Source: Sodaliphilus pleomorphus (lineage in GTDB: Bacteria > Bacteroidota > Bacteroidia > Bacteroidales > Muribaculaceae). Taken from it: 64,000 nucleotides of DNA. The notes beneath the pieces are model-generated. The model had not been told where the DNA came from and did not search any database. It was given only the letters and a program-made list of their open reading frames with translations. Position 1 is the first letter of the stretch, and each line of letters starts with the position of its first letter. A program made the position numbers and the translations under genes. Shown piece after piece: positions 34,875 to 45,800 of this stretch. The stretch spans positions 1,238,501-1,302,500 of the forward strand of contig NZ_CP045696.1 of assembly GCF_009676955.1 (NCBI RefSeq), in the 5' to 3' direction.

Positions 34875-34882
34875 TAAATTTG
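34875..34882 (+). promoter_or_regulatory. Promoter -7 element of the first adhesin gene (TAAATTTG)
   Basis: It is a TAnnTTTG match 44 bases before the start codon, in AT-rich sequence. Confidence 0.6.
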
Positions 34883-34926
34883 CAAACTAATTGTTACAAT
34901 TTATTTATTCTTTTTAAAATTACTGT

Positions 34927-37900
34927 ATGAAAAAATTTTACTTGTCATTAGCATTGCTGGCACTCTTCGCCACAGGAGTGCAGGCACAGACGTTGCTCGA
35001 CGAGGACTTCGAGACCAGTAGCACCGAGAGCTACTCGCGCCCAGTCACCAAGGGCAGCGGATGGACAACGATCGACAGCTACACAGGCACCAACATGTCC
35101 TACAAGTGGAGCAACACCTACGGCGAGAAAGGCGTGGTCGACGGCAGCAAGCATGCAGCCGCGTGCGACGGAGCCCTTTTCGAGTCATCGACCGAGGGCA
35201 AAGGCCCGCGCGAGGAGATACTGCTCTCGCCCGAGCTCAACCTCGACAACACCTACCAGCTCAAGTTTGACTGGAAGGTGGGTCCCATGGCCTCGATGGA
35301 CAACTCCAAGTATGACCTGCAGGTGCGTGTGGTCGAGAACGACGACATGGCCAACGCCATCACCGTGTTCTCGATACAAGACCAGAATCTGCTCAAGGAG
35401 AGCGGTGTGCTCACCTATCCCATCACCACATGGGACCCGCACACCTCTGAGATCGACCTGAGCTACTTCAAGGGCAAGAAAGTGAAGCTGGCCTTTGTGT
35501 ACAAGATGCTCTACCCCATTGCCAACATTGCCTATATCGACAACGTGACAGTGAAGCAGTTCACGCCGCCCACACAGCCCGTGCCCGTGCTCTCCGACAA
35601 TGCCTATAAATTCCCCGCCATGTACATAGGCGAGAAGTTCTACACAACCCTGTTCTCCCTCACCAATCAGGGCACCAACGGGTTGAAGGTGACGGGCATC
35701 GACCTGCCGCAGGGCGTGACCACGACCTGGGACTACAAGAGCGTGGACCTGGCAAAATATGAAAGCAGCCGCTTCCAGCTGGCCTACACCGCCTCGCTCA
35801 CCTCGCCGGTGAAGGGCGATGTGGTGGTGCACACCAACGGCGGCGACGTGACAGTGGCCCTGAGTGCCGAGAAGATGGTCGTGCCCGAAGGCTACCAGCT
35901 GGAAAGCTTCAACGACTACTTCCCGCCTGCCGGGTGGAAAAACAAAGGCTGGAGCAAAAACGTGCGCGCACTCGAAGGCGACGGCTCGGCCTATGGCACC
36001 GCAAGCTACACCGATGCCTACCTGGTGTCGCCGCGTCTCGACCTCAGCAAGGGCGGCAAGCTCATATTCACCTACCTGAACGACTTCACCAGCGGGGACG
36101 GCTCCACCTATCAGACCAACGACTTCAAGGTCGACGTTTCCTACAACGGCGGCAAGACGTGGACGACCAAGTGGACCTACGACTACACCCGCGGCGGCAT
36201 GACCAACGTGGACAACCTGAGCGTGGATCTGGGCACTGGCACCGACAGCTCCTATGTGCGCTTTGTGAACACAGCCGTAGAATATGACTCTGAGACAGGC
36301 GCCGGCGAGTTTGCCGACATCTATGTCGACCGCGTGCTGCTGCCTAACGTGTACGGCGCCGATGGCGTGCCTGGCGCAGCCACCCTCATCACGCCTGCCG
36401 ACAGCGCCACCCAGGTGCTGCCCAAAAACATCACCCTCTCGTGGGGCCCCGCCCAGTTTGCCGAGGGCTACCGCCTCTATGTGGGCAGCAACGATGCTGC
36501 CGACAACCTGATCAGCAACCTCGACCTGGGCGACAAGATGAGCTACACCGTGCTTGCAGCCGACTACTCGACCACCTACAAGTGGAAAGTGGTGCCCTAC
36601 AACAGCGTGGGCTCGGCAACCAACGTGCCCGTGTGGCAATTTACCACCCAGCCCGATGCCTCGGTCAAGGACTACCCCTATGTGCAAGACTTCACCAGCG
36701 GCAACATTCCCACCGGCTGGACCCTCACCCCGGCTGCTTCCTACAACCGCAACTGGTATATCAACAGCATCTATCCCTACAAGTTCGGAGCCGTCACCTC
36801 CAACGCCCTCACATCGGGCTACCTGGCTGGCAAGAACGAGCAAAACTCGATAACCACTCAAGAGTTCACCCTGCCTGCCGACAAGGTCATCATGGCCTCG
36901 TGGGTGTGGACCAGCGTGCATCCCAGCGATGCCCTGGTCGATCCCAGCGACAGCAAAAAGAAGCAAAACGTTGAGCCCAACAACGGCATCAGCGCAGGCT
37001 ACTTCCAGATCTATGCCGACGGCCAGTGGAACGACCTCACTTCGATCTCGGAGACTGGCGACGACGCCGCCTACTGGAAGAGCGAGCAAGTGAACCTGAG
37101 CGCCTACGCCGGCAAGACGGTGCAATTCCGCTGGGTGCACAAGACATTTGACAACTACTACAAGGACGGCGGCACAAGCGTGGCTCACTTCGAGCTCGAG
37201 GTGTCGCAGGCCGACAAGGCCACCTTCAACAAGACGGTGTGGAACGCCGGCAAGGTGAACTACAACAAGTCGGCCAACTCGGGCGAGGTGTTCACCCTAT
37301 TCAACAAGGGCAGCAATGCCCTCAAGATAAAGAGTGTGACCTTCACCAACCCCAACTTCACCAGCACGCTGGCAGCCGGCGACGAGATTGCTTCGGGCGA
37401 GTCCAAGAACTTCAGTCTGCAATTTGACGCCCTGAGCTCGGCAACTTCGCTCACCGACGCCATGACCGTGACCTTCGAGTCGGGCTACCAGGTGGCACTG
37501 CCCGTGAGCGGCACCGCCCTGGCAGCCAACCAGCTGTACTACGGCTTTGAGGACAACAAGCTCGACTACTCGTGGAAGGACGACTTCACGATGATCGATG
37601 CCGACAACACGGTCAACGAGTCGTTTACCTACTACCTGACCTCGACCGAGAAAAACGGCGAGAAGTATGCCTATACCCAGGCATGGCTCAACAACCCGCT
37701 CACTACGGCTCACGATGGCGTGGGCGTGCTGCTCACCGGCACTCCCATATCGGGCAAGGCCGACGACTGGCTCATCAGCAAGCCCATCAATGCCACCGAA
37801 GGCACCACATTTGACTTCTACGTGCGCAACCTGGAGCAGACCAACAGCGTGCTGCCCGCCGGCATGAACCACGTGACTGTGCTCGTGAGCACCACCGACA

Positions 37901-38289
37901 AAGCCTCGACGGCCTCGTTCAACCAGACGGTGCTCGCCAACCAGGAAGTGCCCTACCTCGAGCCCAACACCTGGCAGCACTACACGGCCGACCTGAGCAG
38001 CTTTGCAGGCAAGACCATCTATGTGGCCCTGCGCCACACCACCGAGGCCGAGGGCGTGATGGAAGCCTTCTACGACGACTTCACGTTCAACAACATCGGC
38101 ACTGCCTCGGGTGTGAAGACGGTGACCGTGATCAACGACTACGACGACGTGCAAGTCTTCACCATCGACGGCCGCATGGTGACCGCCGGCAAGGGCGCCC
38201 AGGTGCTCGAGAGCCTCGACAAGGGCCTCTATATCGTGCGCGTGGCCCAAGGCAACACTGTGCAGGCACTGCGCTACATGAAAAAGTAA
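34927..38289 (+). CDS. Secreted multidomain adhesin-like protein with choice-of-anchor J domains and T9SS sorting tail
   Basis: The 1120-residue product has a signal peptide (MKKFYLSLALLALFATGVQAQ). It has about four jelly-roll domains of the choice-of-anchor J / cleaved-adhesin type, near residues 22-215, 320-470, 580-770 and 865-1050. Each opens with a 'DFE..W' type strand and closes with a '(Y/F)(I/D)D' strand (YIDNVTV, YVDRVLL, YDDFTF). A fibronectin III-like domain lies near 480-575 (ITLSWGPAQFAEGYRLYVGS). The last ~60 residues are a type A T9SS sorting domain (VQVFTIDGRMV ... KGLYIVRVAQGNTVQALRYMKK). It is likely exported and anchored by the T9SS; cleaved-adhesin domains in Porphyromonas bind host proteins. 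The ligand here is unknown. A terminator follows. Confidence 0.88.
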   Translation: MKKFYLSLALLALFATGVQAQTLLDEDFETSSTESYSRPVTKGSGWTTIDSYTGTNMSYKWSNTYGEKGVVDGSKHAAACDGALFESSTEGKGPREEILLSPELNLDNTYQLKFDWKVGPMASMDNSKYDLQVRVVENDDMANAITVFSIQDQNLLKESGVLTYPITTWDPHTSEIDLSYFKGKKVKLAFVYKMLYPIANIAYIDNVTVKQFTPPTQPVPVLSDNAYKFPAMYIGEKFYTTLFSLTNQGTNGLKVTGIDLPQGVTTTWDYKSVDLAKYESSRFQLAYTASLTSPVKGDVVVHTNGGDVTVALSAEKMVVPEGYQLESFNDYFPPAGWKNKGWSKNVRALEGDGSAYGTASYTDAYLVSPRLDLSKGGKLIFTYLNDFTSGDGSTYQTNDFKVDVSYNGGKTWTTKWTYDYTRGGMTNVDNLSVDLGTGTDSSYVRFVNTAVEYDSETGAGEFADIYVDRVLLPNVYGADGVPGAATLITPADSATQVLPKNITLSWGPAQFAEGYRLYVGSNDAADNLISNLDLGDKMSYTVLAADYSTTYKWKVVPYNSVGSATNVPVWQFTTQPDASVKDYPYVQDFTSGNIPTGWTLTPAASYNRNWYINSIYPYKFGAVTSNALTSGYLAGKNEQNSITTQEFTLPADKVIMASWVWTSVHPSDALVDPSDSKKKQNVEPNNGISAGYFQIYADGQWNDLTSISETGDDAAYWKSEQVNLSAYAGKTVQFRWVHKTFDNYYKDGGTSVAHFELEVSQADKATFNKTVWNAGKVNYNKSANSGEVFTLFNKGSNALKIKSVTFTNPNFTSTLAAGDEIASGESKNFSLQFDALSSATSLTDAMTVTFESGYQVALPVSGTALAANQLYYGFEDNKLDYSWKDDFTMIDADNTVNESFTYYLTSTEKNGEKYAYTQAWLNNPLTTAHDGVGVLLTGTPISGKADDWLISKPINATEGTTFDFYVRNLEQTNSVLPAGMNHVTVLVSTTDKASTASFNQTVLANQEVPYLEPNTWQHYTADLSSFAGKTIYVALRHTTEAEGVMEAFYDDFTFNNIGTASGVKTVTVINDYDDVQVFTIDGRMVTAGKGAQVLESLDKGLYIVRVAQGNTVQALRYMKK

Positions 38290-38304
38290 CTGATTCTAAC
38301 CTCG

Positions 38305-38351
38305 AAGGTAATGGGGAACGAGCCACACAGCAAGGCCCCATTACCTTTTTT
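38305..38351 (+). terminator. Terminator after the first adhesin gene
   Basis: The arms AAGGTAATGGGG and CCCCATTACCTT pair perfectly and lead into a T-run (TTTTTT) 16 bases after the stop. Confidence 0.9.
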
Positions 38352-38391
38352 TACTTAAAGAAATCAAGTCTATTACACTGCAATCATCAAG

Positions 38392-40854
38392 ATGAAAAAA
38401 GCAATCATACTCCTGTTGCTGCTTGTAGCACTGCCGCTTGCCCTGAGCGCGCAAAAGCGCGACAAGACACTCACCGTGAAGGTGACGGCAACCACTGGAG
38501 AGAACCTTGCCGGCCAGGTGGTCGACATCACCCAGGCCGACTACTCGCTGAGCTACGGCACCATCAAGCTCGATGCCAGCGGCCAGTGCCAGGTGAAGGC
38601 CTATGCCGGCAACCACAGCGTGACCGTGAAGCGGCCCGGCTACTACACGGCATCGGCCACATTCAACTTGAAAAACGACACAACAGTCGCCCTCACCCTC
38701 AACGTGGAGGTGACCACGCCATTCTCGCTCTCGCCCACCGTGACGCACGATGCAATGACGGGCAAGAATGCCGTCGCGTTGACGTGGAACGTGGAGAAGC
38801 CCGTGTTTGAAGACGACTTCGAGAGCTACGATGCCTTTGCCACCGCCTTTGGCGACTGGACGGGCATCGACGGCGACAAGCTGGCCGCCGCCCCCCTGGT
38901 GGGTTCCTATCCCAACCGCGGCGTGCTGCAATATGCCCAAATCATCAACCCGTTGAAGGTCGACCCCACCTGGTGGTACAGCTATCCCGTGCTGCGTCCC
39001 TACTCGGGCAACCAGTATGTGGGCTTCACGCGCACCAACAGCGGCGCGCCCAACGACGACTGGCTCATCTCGCCCGCCGTGACGCTGGGCAACGAGAACT
39101 ATCTCACCTTCTACGCCAAGGCTGCCGATGCGGCCCCCGAGCGTTTCCAGGTCTACATCACCGAGAAGCTCGACAACCCGCAGCAAGCCGACTTTGTGCG
39201 CCTCGGCGGCGGCAACTACGAGCAAGTCGACTACAAGCAATGGCACCTCATGAAGTACAGCCTTGCCGCCTATGCCGGCAAGCGCGTCAAGTGTGCCCTG
39301 CGCTACATAGGCGACCACAACACGCTGGGGTCGTTTATGCTCATGATCGACGATGTGAGAATAGGTCAGGACGAGGGCAGCCAGGCAGCGCCAGAGAGGG
39401 CACTGCGTGCCAGCCGCTCGCCACGCAACCCGCTTGAGACCTTCGACATCTATCTCGACGGAGCCAAGGCGGGCAGCACCGACGGCTACTCCTACACCAT
39501 CGCCGACGTTGCTCCCGGCGAGCACACCGTGGGCGTGCAGGCAATATACACGGGCGCACACAGCGACATGGCTACCGTCCAGGTGAAAGTTGACGACAAC
39601 AATGCCAACGTGACCTTCAACATCACTGCCGACAGCAAGCGCACTGCCGACGGCGAGAAATTCAACCTGGTGAACACCAACACGGGCAATGCGCTCGAGC
39701 TCACTGTGGCCGACGGCGCAGTGCGCATCCCGTCGCTGCCATGCGGCACCTATGCGGCCGACATTGCCGAGGGAGCCTTCAACGCCTTCTCGAGCACCTA
39801 CATCATCGCGGCCGACACCACCTGCAGCATCACGCTCACCGACAAGGTGCGCGCCCCCTACAACATCACTGCCGACATCACCCCCAACGGCGAGGGCGGC
39901 AGCAAGGTGACCTTGCGGTGGAACCAGGATCTGGCCTTCAGCGACAGCTTTGAAGACTACCCCGACTTTGCCACCGGCACCTTCGGGCAGTGGAAGTCGG
40001 TCGACCTGGACCAGCATGCTGTGTATCCCATCTCGCTGGGCGGCTACATCATCACCTTCCCAGGCTCGGGCACACAGCAGAATCCCACTACCCTGGCCCC
40101 CATCGTGTTCAACCCCTACGCCACAGTGCCGGCCATGCTGCCCACCGACCAGGCCATGAAGCCTGTGACGGGCAACAAGGAGATCCTCTTCTTCTCGCCG
40201 CAGCAGTACACTGCCAACAAGTGGCTCATCTCGCCCGAGCTCAGCATACGCGAGGGATACAAGCTCACGGTAGCAGCCAAGTCCTACAGCGACGCCTATC
40301 CCGAGCAACTCGAGTTTGCCGTCTCGACCGACGGGACCGACCCGTCGAGCTTCACCGTGATATCAAAGGCCGAGAACATGCCCGCCTCGCAGTGGACAAA
40401 ATATGAGACCGACCTTTCGGCCTATGCCGGCAAGACCGTGAGAGTGGGTGTGCACTACTACACCACCGACGGCTTTTTTGCACAGCTCGACGACTTCACC
40501 GTGGGCCCGGCCGAGGGCGAGGAGCACTACATCGACTATGGCAACGTGGTGAGATACGACATCTATCTCGACGGCGAGCTGGTGGCTCACAGCGACTCGT
40601 CGGTGTGCGTGCTGCCCAACGTGAGCACGGGCAACCACACAGTGGGCATCAAGGCCATCTACAAGAACGCATCGTCGTCCACCACCGAGTACAATATCAA
40701 CGTGACAGGCGTGCAGCAGTTGACCGTTGCCACACCGTCGCAGGCGCCAGCCACCTACTACAACGTGCTGGGCCAGGCAATACCCGACATCGACAGCTAT
40801 CACGGCATTGCCATCAAAAAACAAGGTAACAACGTAACTAAAATCATGCGATAA
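38392..40854 (+). CDS. Secreted protein with duplicated choice-of-anchor J and PEGA-like modules and a short T9SS tail
   Basis: The 820-residue product has a signal peptide (MKKAIILLLLLVALPLALSAQ). A carboxypeptidase-regulatory-like domain spans about 23-115. Next comes a choice-of-anchor J domain (~135-325, FEDDFESYDAFA ... MLMIDDVRIG) followed by a PEGA-like segment (FDIYLDGAKAGSTDG). The module is repeated (~510-765, FSDSFEDYPDFA ... QLDDFTVG, then YDIYLDGELVAHSD). The end (YYNVLGQAIPD ... KIMR) is a short, somewhat degenerate T9SS sorting tail. The next gene begins 2 bases after the stop, so they are co-transcribed. The target of the adhesin-like domains is unknown. Confidence 0.85.
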   Translation: MKKAIILLLLLVALPLALSAQKRDKTLTVKVTATTGENLAGQVVDITQADYSLSYGTIKLDASGQCQVKAYAGNHSVTVKRPGYYTASATFNLKNDTTVALTLNVEVTTPFSLSPTVTHDAMTGKNAVALTWNVEKPVFEDDFESYDAFATAFGDWTGIDGDKLAAAPLVGSYPNRGVLQYAQIINPLKVDPTWWYSYPVLRPYSGNQYVGFTRTNSGAPNDDWLISPAVTLGNENYLTFYAKAADAAPERFQVYITEKLDNPQQADFVRLGGGNYEQVDYKQWHLMKYSLAAYAGKRVKCALRYIGDHNTLGSFMLMIDDVRIGQDEGSQAAPERALRASRSPRNPLETFDIYLDGAKAGSTDGYSYTIADVAPGEHTVGVQAIYTGAHSDMATVQVKVDDNNANVTFNITADSKRTADGEKFNLVNTNTGNALELTVADGAVRIPSLPCGTYAADIAEGAFNAFSSTYIIAADTTCSITLTDKVRAPYNITADITPNGEGGSKVTLRWNQDLAFSDSFEDYPDFATGTFGQWKSVDLDQHAVYPISLGGYIITFPGSGTQQNPTTLAPIVFNPYATVPAMLPTDQAMKPVTGNKEILFFSPQQYTANKWLISPELSIREGYKLTVAAKSYSDAYPEQLEFAVSTDGTDPSSFTVISKAENMPASQWTKYETDLSAYAGKTVRVGVHYYTTDGFFAQLDDFTVGPAEGEEHYIDYGNVVRYDIYLDGELVAHSDSSVCVLPNVSTGNHTVGIKAIYKNASSSTTEYNINVTGVQQLTVATPSQAPATYYNVLGQAIPDIDSYHGIAIKKQGNNVTKIMR

Positions 40855-40856
40855 CA

Positions 40857-42722
40857 ATGATGAAAAAAACAACTATCATATTAATGTTTCTGGCTGTTGC
40901 CATCGCTGCGATGGCCCAGTGGCCGGCACCAAGCCGGGCAGTGTCGTCGACGCAGCGCGTGGTGGGCTACACGACCAGCGATGCCATCGACAAGCAGAAT
41001 GTGGGCACGGGCTATGCCGGCACCCACGCAGTGGGCGCGCTGGTCCCGGCCGACATGCTCAAGCCCTATGTGGGCTGCAAGGTGGTGGGGCTGCGCTTTG
41101 CCCTGGGCGCCTCGGCCACGACCAGCCGTGTGTTTGTGCGCCCGCTCGACAGCGAGGGCATTCTGGCCGACGCCGACTCGGTGACACAGAGCGTGTGGCA
41201 CCCGCACTCGGGTTGGAACGAAGTGATGCTCAACGGCGTGAAGGGCTACACAATACGCCAGGGCGAGGGCCTGTTTTTCGGTTTCGACGTGACCGAGACC
41301 GCCGAGCAGGCACAAACCAAGACCGGAATACTGGCCACGGCCGACGGGTCGCAGTCCTATGGCTTCCTCGTGCTGGGCAACTTCGGGTCGGGCGAGGGCC
41401 TCTATGCCATCAACGGCAAGGGGCTGCTGTGTGTGCAGCTCATCGTCGACATCTCGTCACTGCCCAGCAAGTCGATGAAATTCACCCACATGACCAATGG
41501 TTACCAGTATAAGCAACCGGGCGACCTCATCGACTTCTTTGTGCAATATCAAAACACTGGGCGCGACACCATAAGAAACTACACCATCAACTACACCCTC
41601 GACGGCGGCCAGCCCGTGAACCTCGACACGGCCGATGTGGTGGCAGGCGGCGCACTCTCGTCGATAGAGCGCGTGTTCAACCTGCCGGCCGACATTGCCT
41701 CGGGACCGCACGTGCTGCGCGTCTACATCACGCAGGCCGACGGCGTGCCCATGGGCGACGACACCTTTATCGCCGACACCTTCAGTGTGTATCGCGAGAA
41801 GTATGCCCGCCAGCAGACCTATCTCGAGCAGTATGCCGACGCGGCCTCGCCCTACACGGCAGGCTGCTTCGATGCCATGGCCACAGCAGTGCAGGGTCTG
41901 AAAGGCAACGTGGCCTATGTCAACATCTATCGCGAGGGCAACCCGCTGGCTTGCGACAAGGCCGGCAGCCTGTGCCAGGACTATGCCTACACCTATCCCA
42001 GCTTCACGATGGACCGCTCCTACTACCCGGGCGAGGCCCATGTGGCCTACGACCTCAACTACTATGTGCTCACGGCACCTGCCCTTGTTGCCGGCATGAT
42101 GCAAGAGTTGTTGCAAGACGAGCATTCCAACCCGGCGTTTGCCCAGTTGCAGATAGCTCCGCAATATGACGCCGCCACGCGCAACCTCACCCTCACGGTG
42201 AGCGGCACAACCACGAGCGAGGCTCCGGCCATCTTTGGCGACCTGGGGCTCACGCTCATGCTCACCGAGGACAGCGTGGCCTCGCCGCAGGCCGTCTACA
42301 ACGCGGCCACAGGCTCCACGAGCACCGTGAGGCAGTACATGCACAACCATGTGTTGCGCGACGTGCTCACCGCCGTGCGCGGCGACAAGCTGCAACTGCA
42401 AGGCAATGCCTTCACGGCCACCTACTCGACCACCCTGCCAGCCGGCGTGAACCCGGCCCGCATGACGGCAGTGGCAATGGTGAGCCGCTATGTCGACCCG
42501 TCGGGCAGCAGCACGGTGGGCCTCAAGCACATGGACATACTCAATGCCAACAGCATCTCGCTCAAGGATGCGGTCACAGGCCTCGCCGTCACCCGCGTGA
42601 CCCCGGCCGGGCCGGTATTGTACTACACGCTCGATGGCCGCCAAGTGACCCCGAGCGAAGCCACCCATGGCATCTACATCGTGAAACAGGCCAACGGCCA
42701 ATACAAGAAAATCATGCGTTAA
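40857..42722 (+). CDS. Omp28-like secreted protein with T9SS tail
   Basis: The 621-residue product has a signal peptide (MMKKTTIILMFLAVAIAAMAQ). Beta-rich domains are followed near residues 320-400 by a region laid out like the thioredoxin-like part of Omp28-related proteins (YARQQTYLEQYADAASPYTAG ... NVAYVNIYREGNPLAC). The CxxC pair usual in that family is not there. The C-terminus YYTLDGRQVTPSEATHGIYI ... KKIMR is a typical T9SS type A sorting tail. The gene begins 2 bases after the previous stop, so the two proteins may act together. The Omp28 link is a weak pattern match. Confidence 0.75.
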   Translation: MMKKTTIILMFLAVAIAAMAQWPAPSRAVSSTQRVVGYTTSDAIDKQNVGTGYAGTHAVGALVPADMLKPYVGCKVVGLRFALGASATTSRVFVRPLDSEGILADADSVTQSVWHPHSGWNEVMLNGVKGYTIRQGEGLFFGFDVTETAEQAQTKTGILATADGSQSYGFLVLGNFGSGEGLYAINGKGLLCVQLIVDISSLPSKSMKFTHMTNGYQYKQPGDLIDFFVQYQNTGRDTIRNYTINYTLDGGQPVNLDTADVVAGGALSSIERVFNLPADIASGPHVLRVYITQADGVPMGDDTFIADTFSVYREKYARQQTYLEQYADAASPYTAGCFDAMATAVQGLKGNVAYVNIYREGNPLACDKAGSLCQDYAYTYPSFTMDRSYYPGEAHVAYDLNYYVLTAPALVAGMMQELLQDEHSNPAFAQLQIAPQYDAATRNLTLTVSGTTTSEAPAIFGDLGLTLMLTEDSVASPQAVYNAATGSTSTVRQYMHNHVLRDVLTAVRGDKLQLQGNAFTATYSTTLPAGVNPARMTAVAMVSRYVDPSGSSTVGLKHMDILNANSISLKDAVTGLAVTRVTPAGPVLYYTLDGRQVTPSEATHGIYIVKQANGQYKKIMR

Positions 42723-42738
42723 CCCTTTGGAACACCTC

Positions 42739-42769
42739 CTGGGCACGGGCCACCTACCCATGCCCAGGT
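42739..42769 (+). terminator. Weak terminator after the Omp28-like gene
   Basis: The arms CCTGGGCA and TGCCCAGG enclose 15 bases and are followed by TATACCCTTTTATTTTA, a broken T-rich tract. Confidence 0.6.
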
Positions 42770-42806
42770 ATACCCTTTTATTTTATAATCTTAACACAAA
42801 AAGCTT

Positions 42807-45800
42807 ATGAAAAAAATCAATCTTTTGATTGCATTTGTCCTCACCCTGTTGGGAGTGTCGACGGCCTCGGCCGAGGTCTACAGTCCCTACACGGTCGACT
42901 TCAACACTGCAATTTCAACCAGCACCTACAGCTTCACGGTAGCAAAAGGGTGGGATCACATCCCCGACTACTACTTTGACAGCGAGAGCTACGACAGCTA
43001 CTACCCCACCTACACCTACAGCAGCACCGGCGGCCGCAACGGCAGCGGAGCGCTCAAGGTCTCTGACCAGACCAATGTGGGCGAAGGGTGGTCGGGCGGC
43101 AAAACGACCGACCTGCTTGTGACGCCCTACATCAAGGGGAAATCGTCGATTTATGTAAAGAAGGCAGCCAACAACGGCACCATAGCCTTCTATAGCGTGA
43201 AACAGAGCAGCAACGGCACTCTGACCAAGGGCTCGACTATTGCAGTCACCCTGCCCGAGCTGTCGACAACCGACTATGTGAAAGTCGACATTCCGCGTCA
43301 AGACAGCGCCCGCATCGGCATCTATGCCAGCAATGTGTGGATCGACGACTTCGAGGCCGACTCGGCACTCATCACCAAGAAGCGTGCCTTGAAGCTGTCG
43401 CAGGTGATCAATGTGCTCTATCGCGGCTCGAGCACGGGCAATGAGGACGTTGACGCCAACGGCAACTTCGGCATGAAGTTCAAGGTGACCATTGCCAACC
43501 CGGGCGACGTCGACTTTGCCCCGGGCGACGAGGGCTACACCCTGAGCGTGCACAACTATGCCGACTCGGTAGTGGCCACCGTGCCCATCTCGCAGCCCCT
43601 GGCTGCCGGCGCAAAGCTCACCGACTATGAGCTGACGATAGAACTGCCCTATGCCAAGTATCCCAAGCGCGACCGCTACAATGTGTATGAAGACGTGAGC
43701 GGCACCTCGCAATACGGCGCATGGATTGAGCCAGTGCCCTACACGGCCGTGCCCAATGTGAGCGACGACAACGGCACCGTGGCCTCGGGCACCGAGCAGG
43801 CCTTCGGCATGCTCACGCAGCCTGTCACCAAGAACTACACCCTCTACAACCGCGGCGCTGCGCCCCTGCGCATCACAGCCATAGAGATTCCCGAGGGCTT
43901 CACCACGACGCTCGCCAAGAGCGACACTGTTGCTGCCCACCAGAGCAAAGACTTCAGCATCACCGCCACCAACACCGCAACGGGCATCCACTCGGGCAAC
44001 ATGGTGATCAAGACAGAGGGTGCCAGCGACTATGTGTTGCCGCTCTCGGCCACTGTGCTCGACACCACCAAGTTCTATGTCAACTTTGAAGACGGCAAGT
44101 TCCCCACAGGCTTCATTGTGGGCAAAAACTGGGCAGTGAAGCAACGCGACTACTCGACGTCGAGCAACGTCTACTTTGCCTCGTCGTCGCTGGTCGACGA
44201 CACCAAGCTCATCACCCCCTTGCTCAAGGTAGCCGAGGGTGAGAAGATGAGCATCGATGTTGCACGCAACAACCCCAACAGCAAGGATTCACACATGAAC
44301 GTGTACTACTCGCCCGACCGCAAGAACTGGACCCTGGCCAAGGCCATCAAGGCTGCCGAAATGTCGGACGACCTTGGCTCGACAGCCTCCTACCACTATA
44401 GTGCCCTCAAGACCTTTGTGATCGACAATGTTCCAGCCGGCAACTACTACATTGCCTTTGAGGCTGGCTACGCATCGGTCGACAACATCTATGGCTTTGA
44501 GCGCGTCGATGTAGACCACGACATGCTCTTCACCCAGGTGAAGATGCCGTCGGCAGGCATGGTCAACAACGTCTACACCGCCACTGCCACAGTCTTGAAC
44601 AACAACACCAAGACCGAGCCGGCCGAGGGCTACAAGCTGGAGCTCATGGTCGACGGCAAGACGGTGGCTACCACCGCCTCGCAGACCCTGAAGACCGACA
44701 GCACCGCCACCTTCGACTTCGCTTTCACCCCCAACAAGGCTGGCAAGTACAACGCCGTGATTGTGCTCAAGGCAGGCGACTACGAGGTGGTGAGCGACAC
44801 CGCCGAGGTCACCATCGCGCCCGAGACGGCAGGCTACGACGTGCAGGTGGGCAAAGTGGCTGCAACAAGCAATTCGGATGCCACCCCCATCAACGTGTAC
44901 TACAAGCACAGTGTTTCTGATGTGATCTACACCCAGCAACTGCTTGAGGCCTCGGGCTTGAAGAAGGGCGACAAGATCACCCGCATCAGCTTCAAGGGCT
45001 ACAACAAGAGCGGCGAGGTCTCGACCGACGTGCAGGCCTGGATAGGCAACAAGGCCGACTCCACCTATGCCTCAGGCTATGTCGTGCCCGACACGACAAG
45101 CCTCACCAAGATAGCCAACGAGAACCACACCGTGCCGCTCGTGGGCGATGACGACGACCACCAGGTGCTGCTGAGCATCGACATCCCCGAGGGCTTTGTC
45201 TACAACGGACAGAGCATACAGATGGTGATGGGCTCGGATCTGACCACGAACTACCAGCGTGCACAATTTGAATACTCCGCCGACAAGCCCAACGGCTACA
45301 GCAAGCGCAGCGACTCGCAGTTTAAATGGAGCGAGGCCAAAGCCACAAGCTACATGCCTGTGCCCTACTTCACCGTAGAGAAGCTACCCGCCACCCTGAG
45401 CGGCGTGGTATCGAGCCAGGCTGGAAACGTGAGCGGCGCCAAGGTGGAATTGCGCAACGGCGATGTGCTCTATGAGGCCGAGACCGATGCCGACGGACAC
45501 TACACAATGGCTGTGGTGCAAAGCGACAAGCACTATGCCATGACAGTGACTGCCGACGGCTATGACACCTACACCGACTCGGTTGCATTTGAAACGATGA
45601 ATGTAGAGAAGAATGTGGTGCTCACGCTCTCGCCCGACGTCATCGTGGTGCCCGAGTGCGGCTGGACTACCTACAGCAGCGACCACGCCATCTCGCTCGA
45701 GGGCAACCTCACGGCCGAGACCGACTTCACGGCCTATGCCGTTGTCGAGGTCACTCAAGAGGGTGCAGTCATCAAGCCCTACGACCGCAGCCTGGGCATC

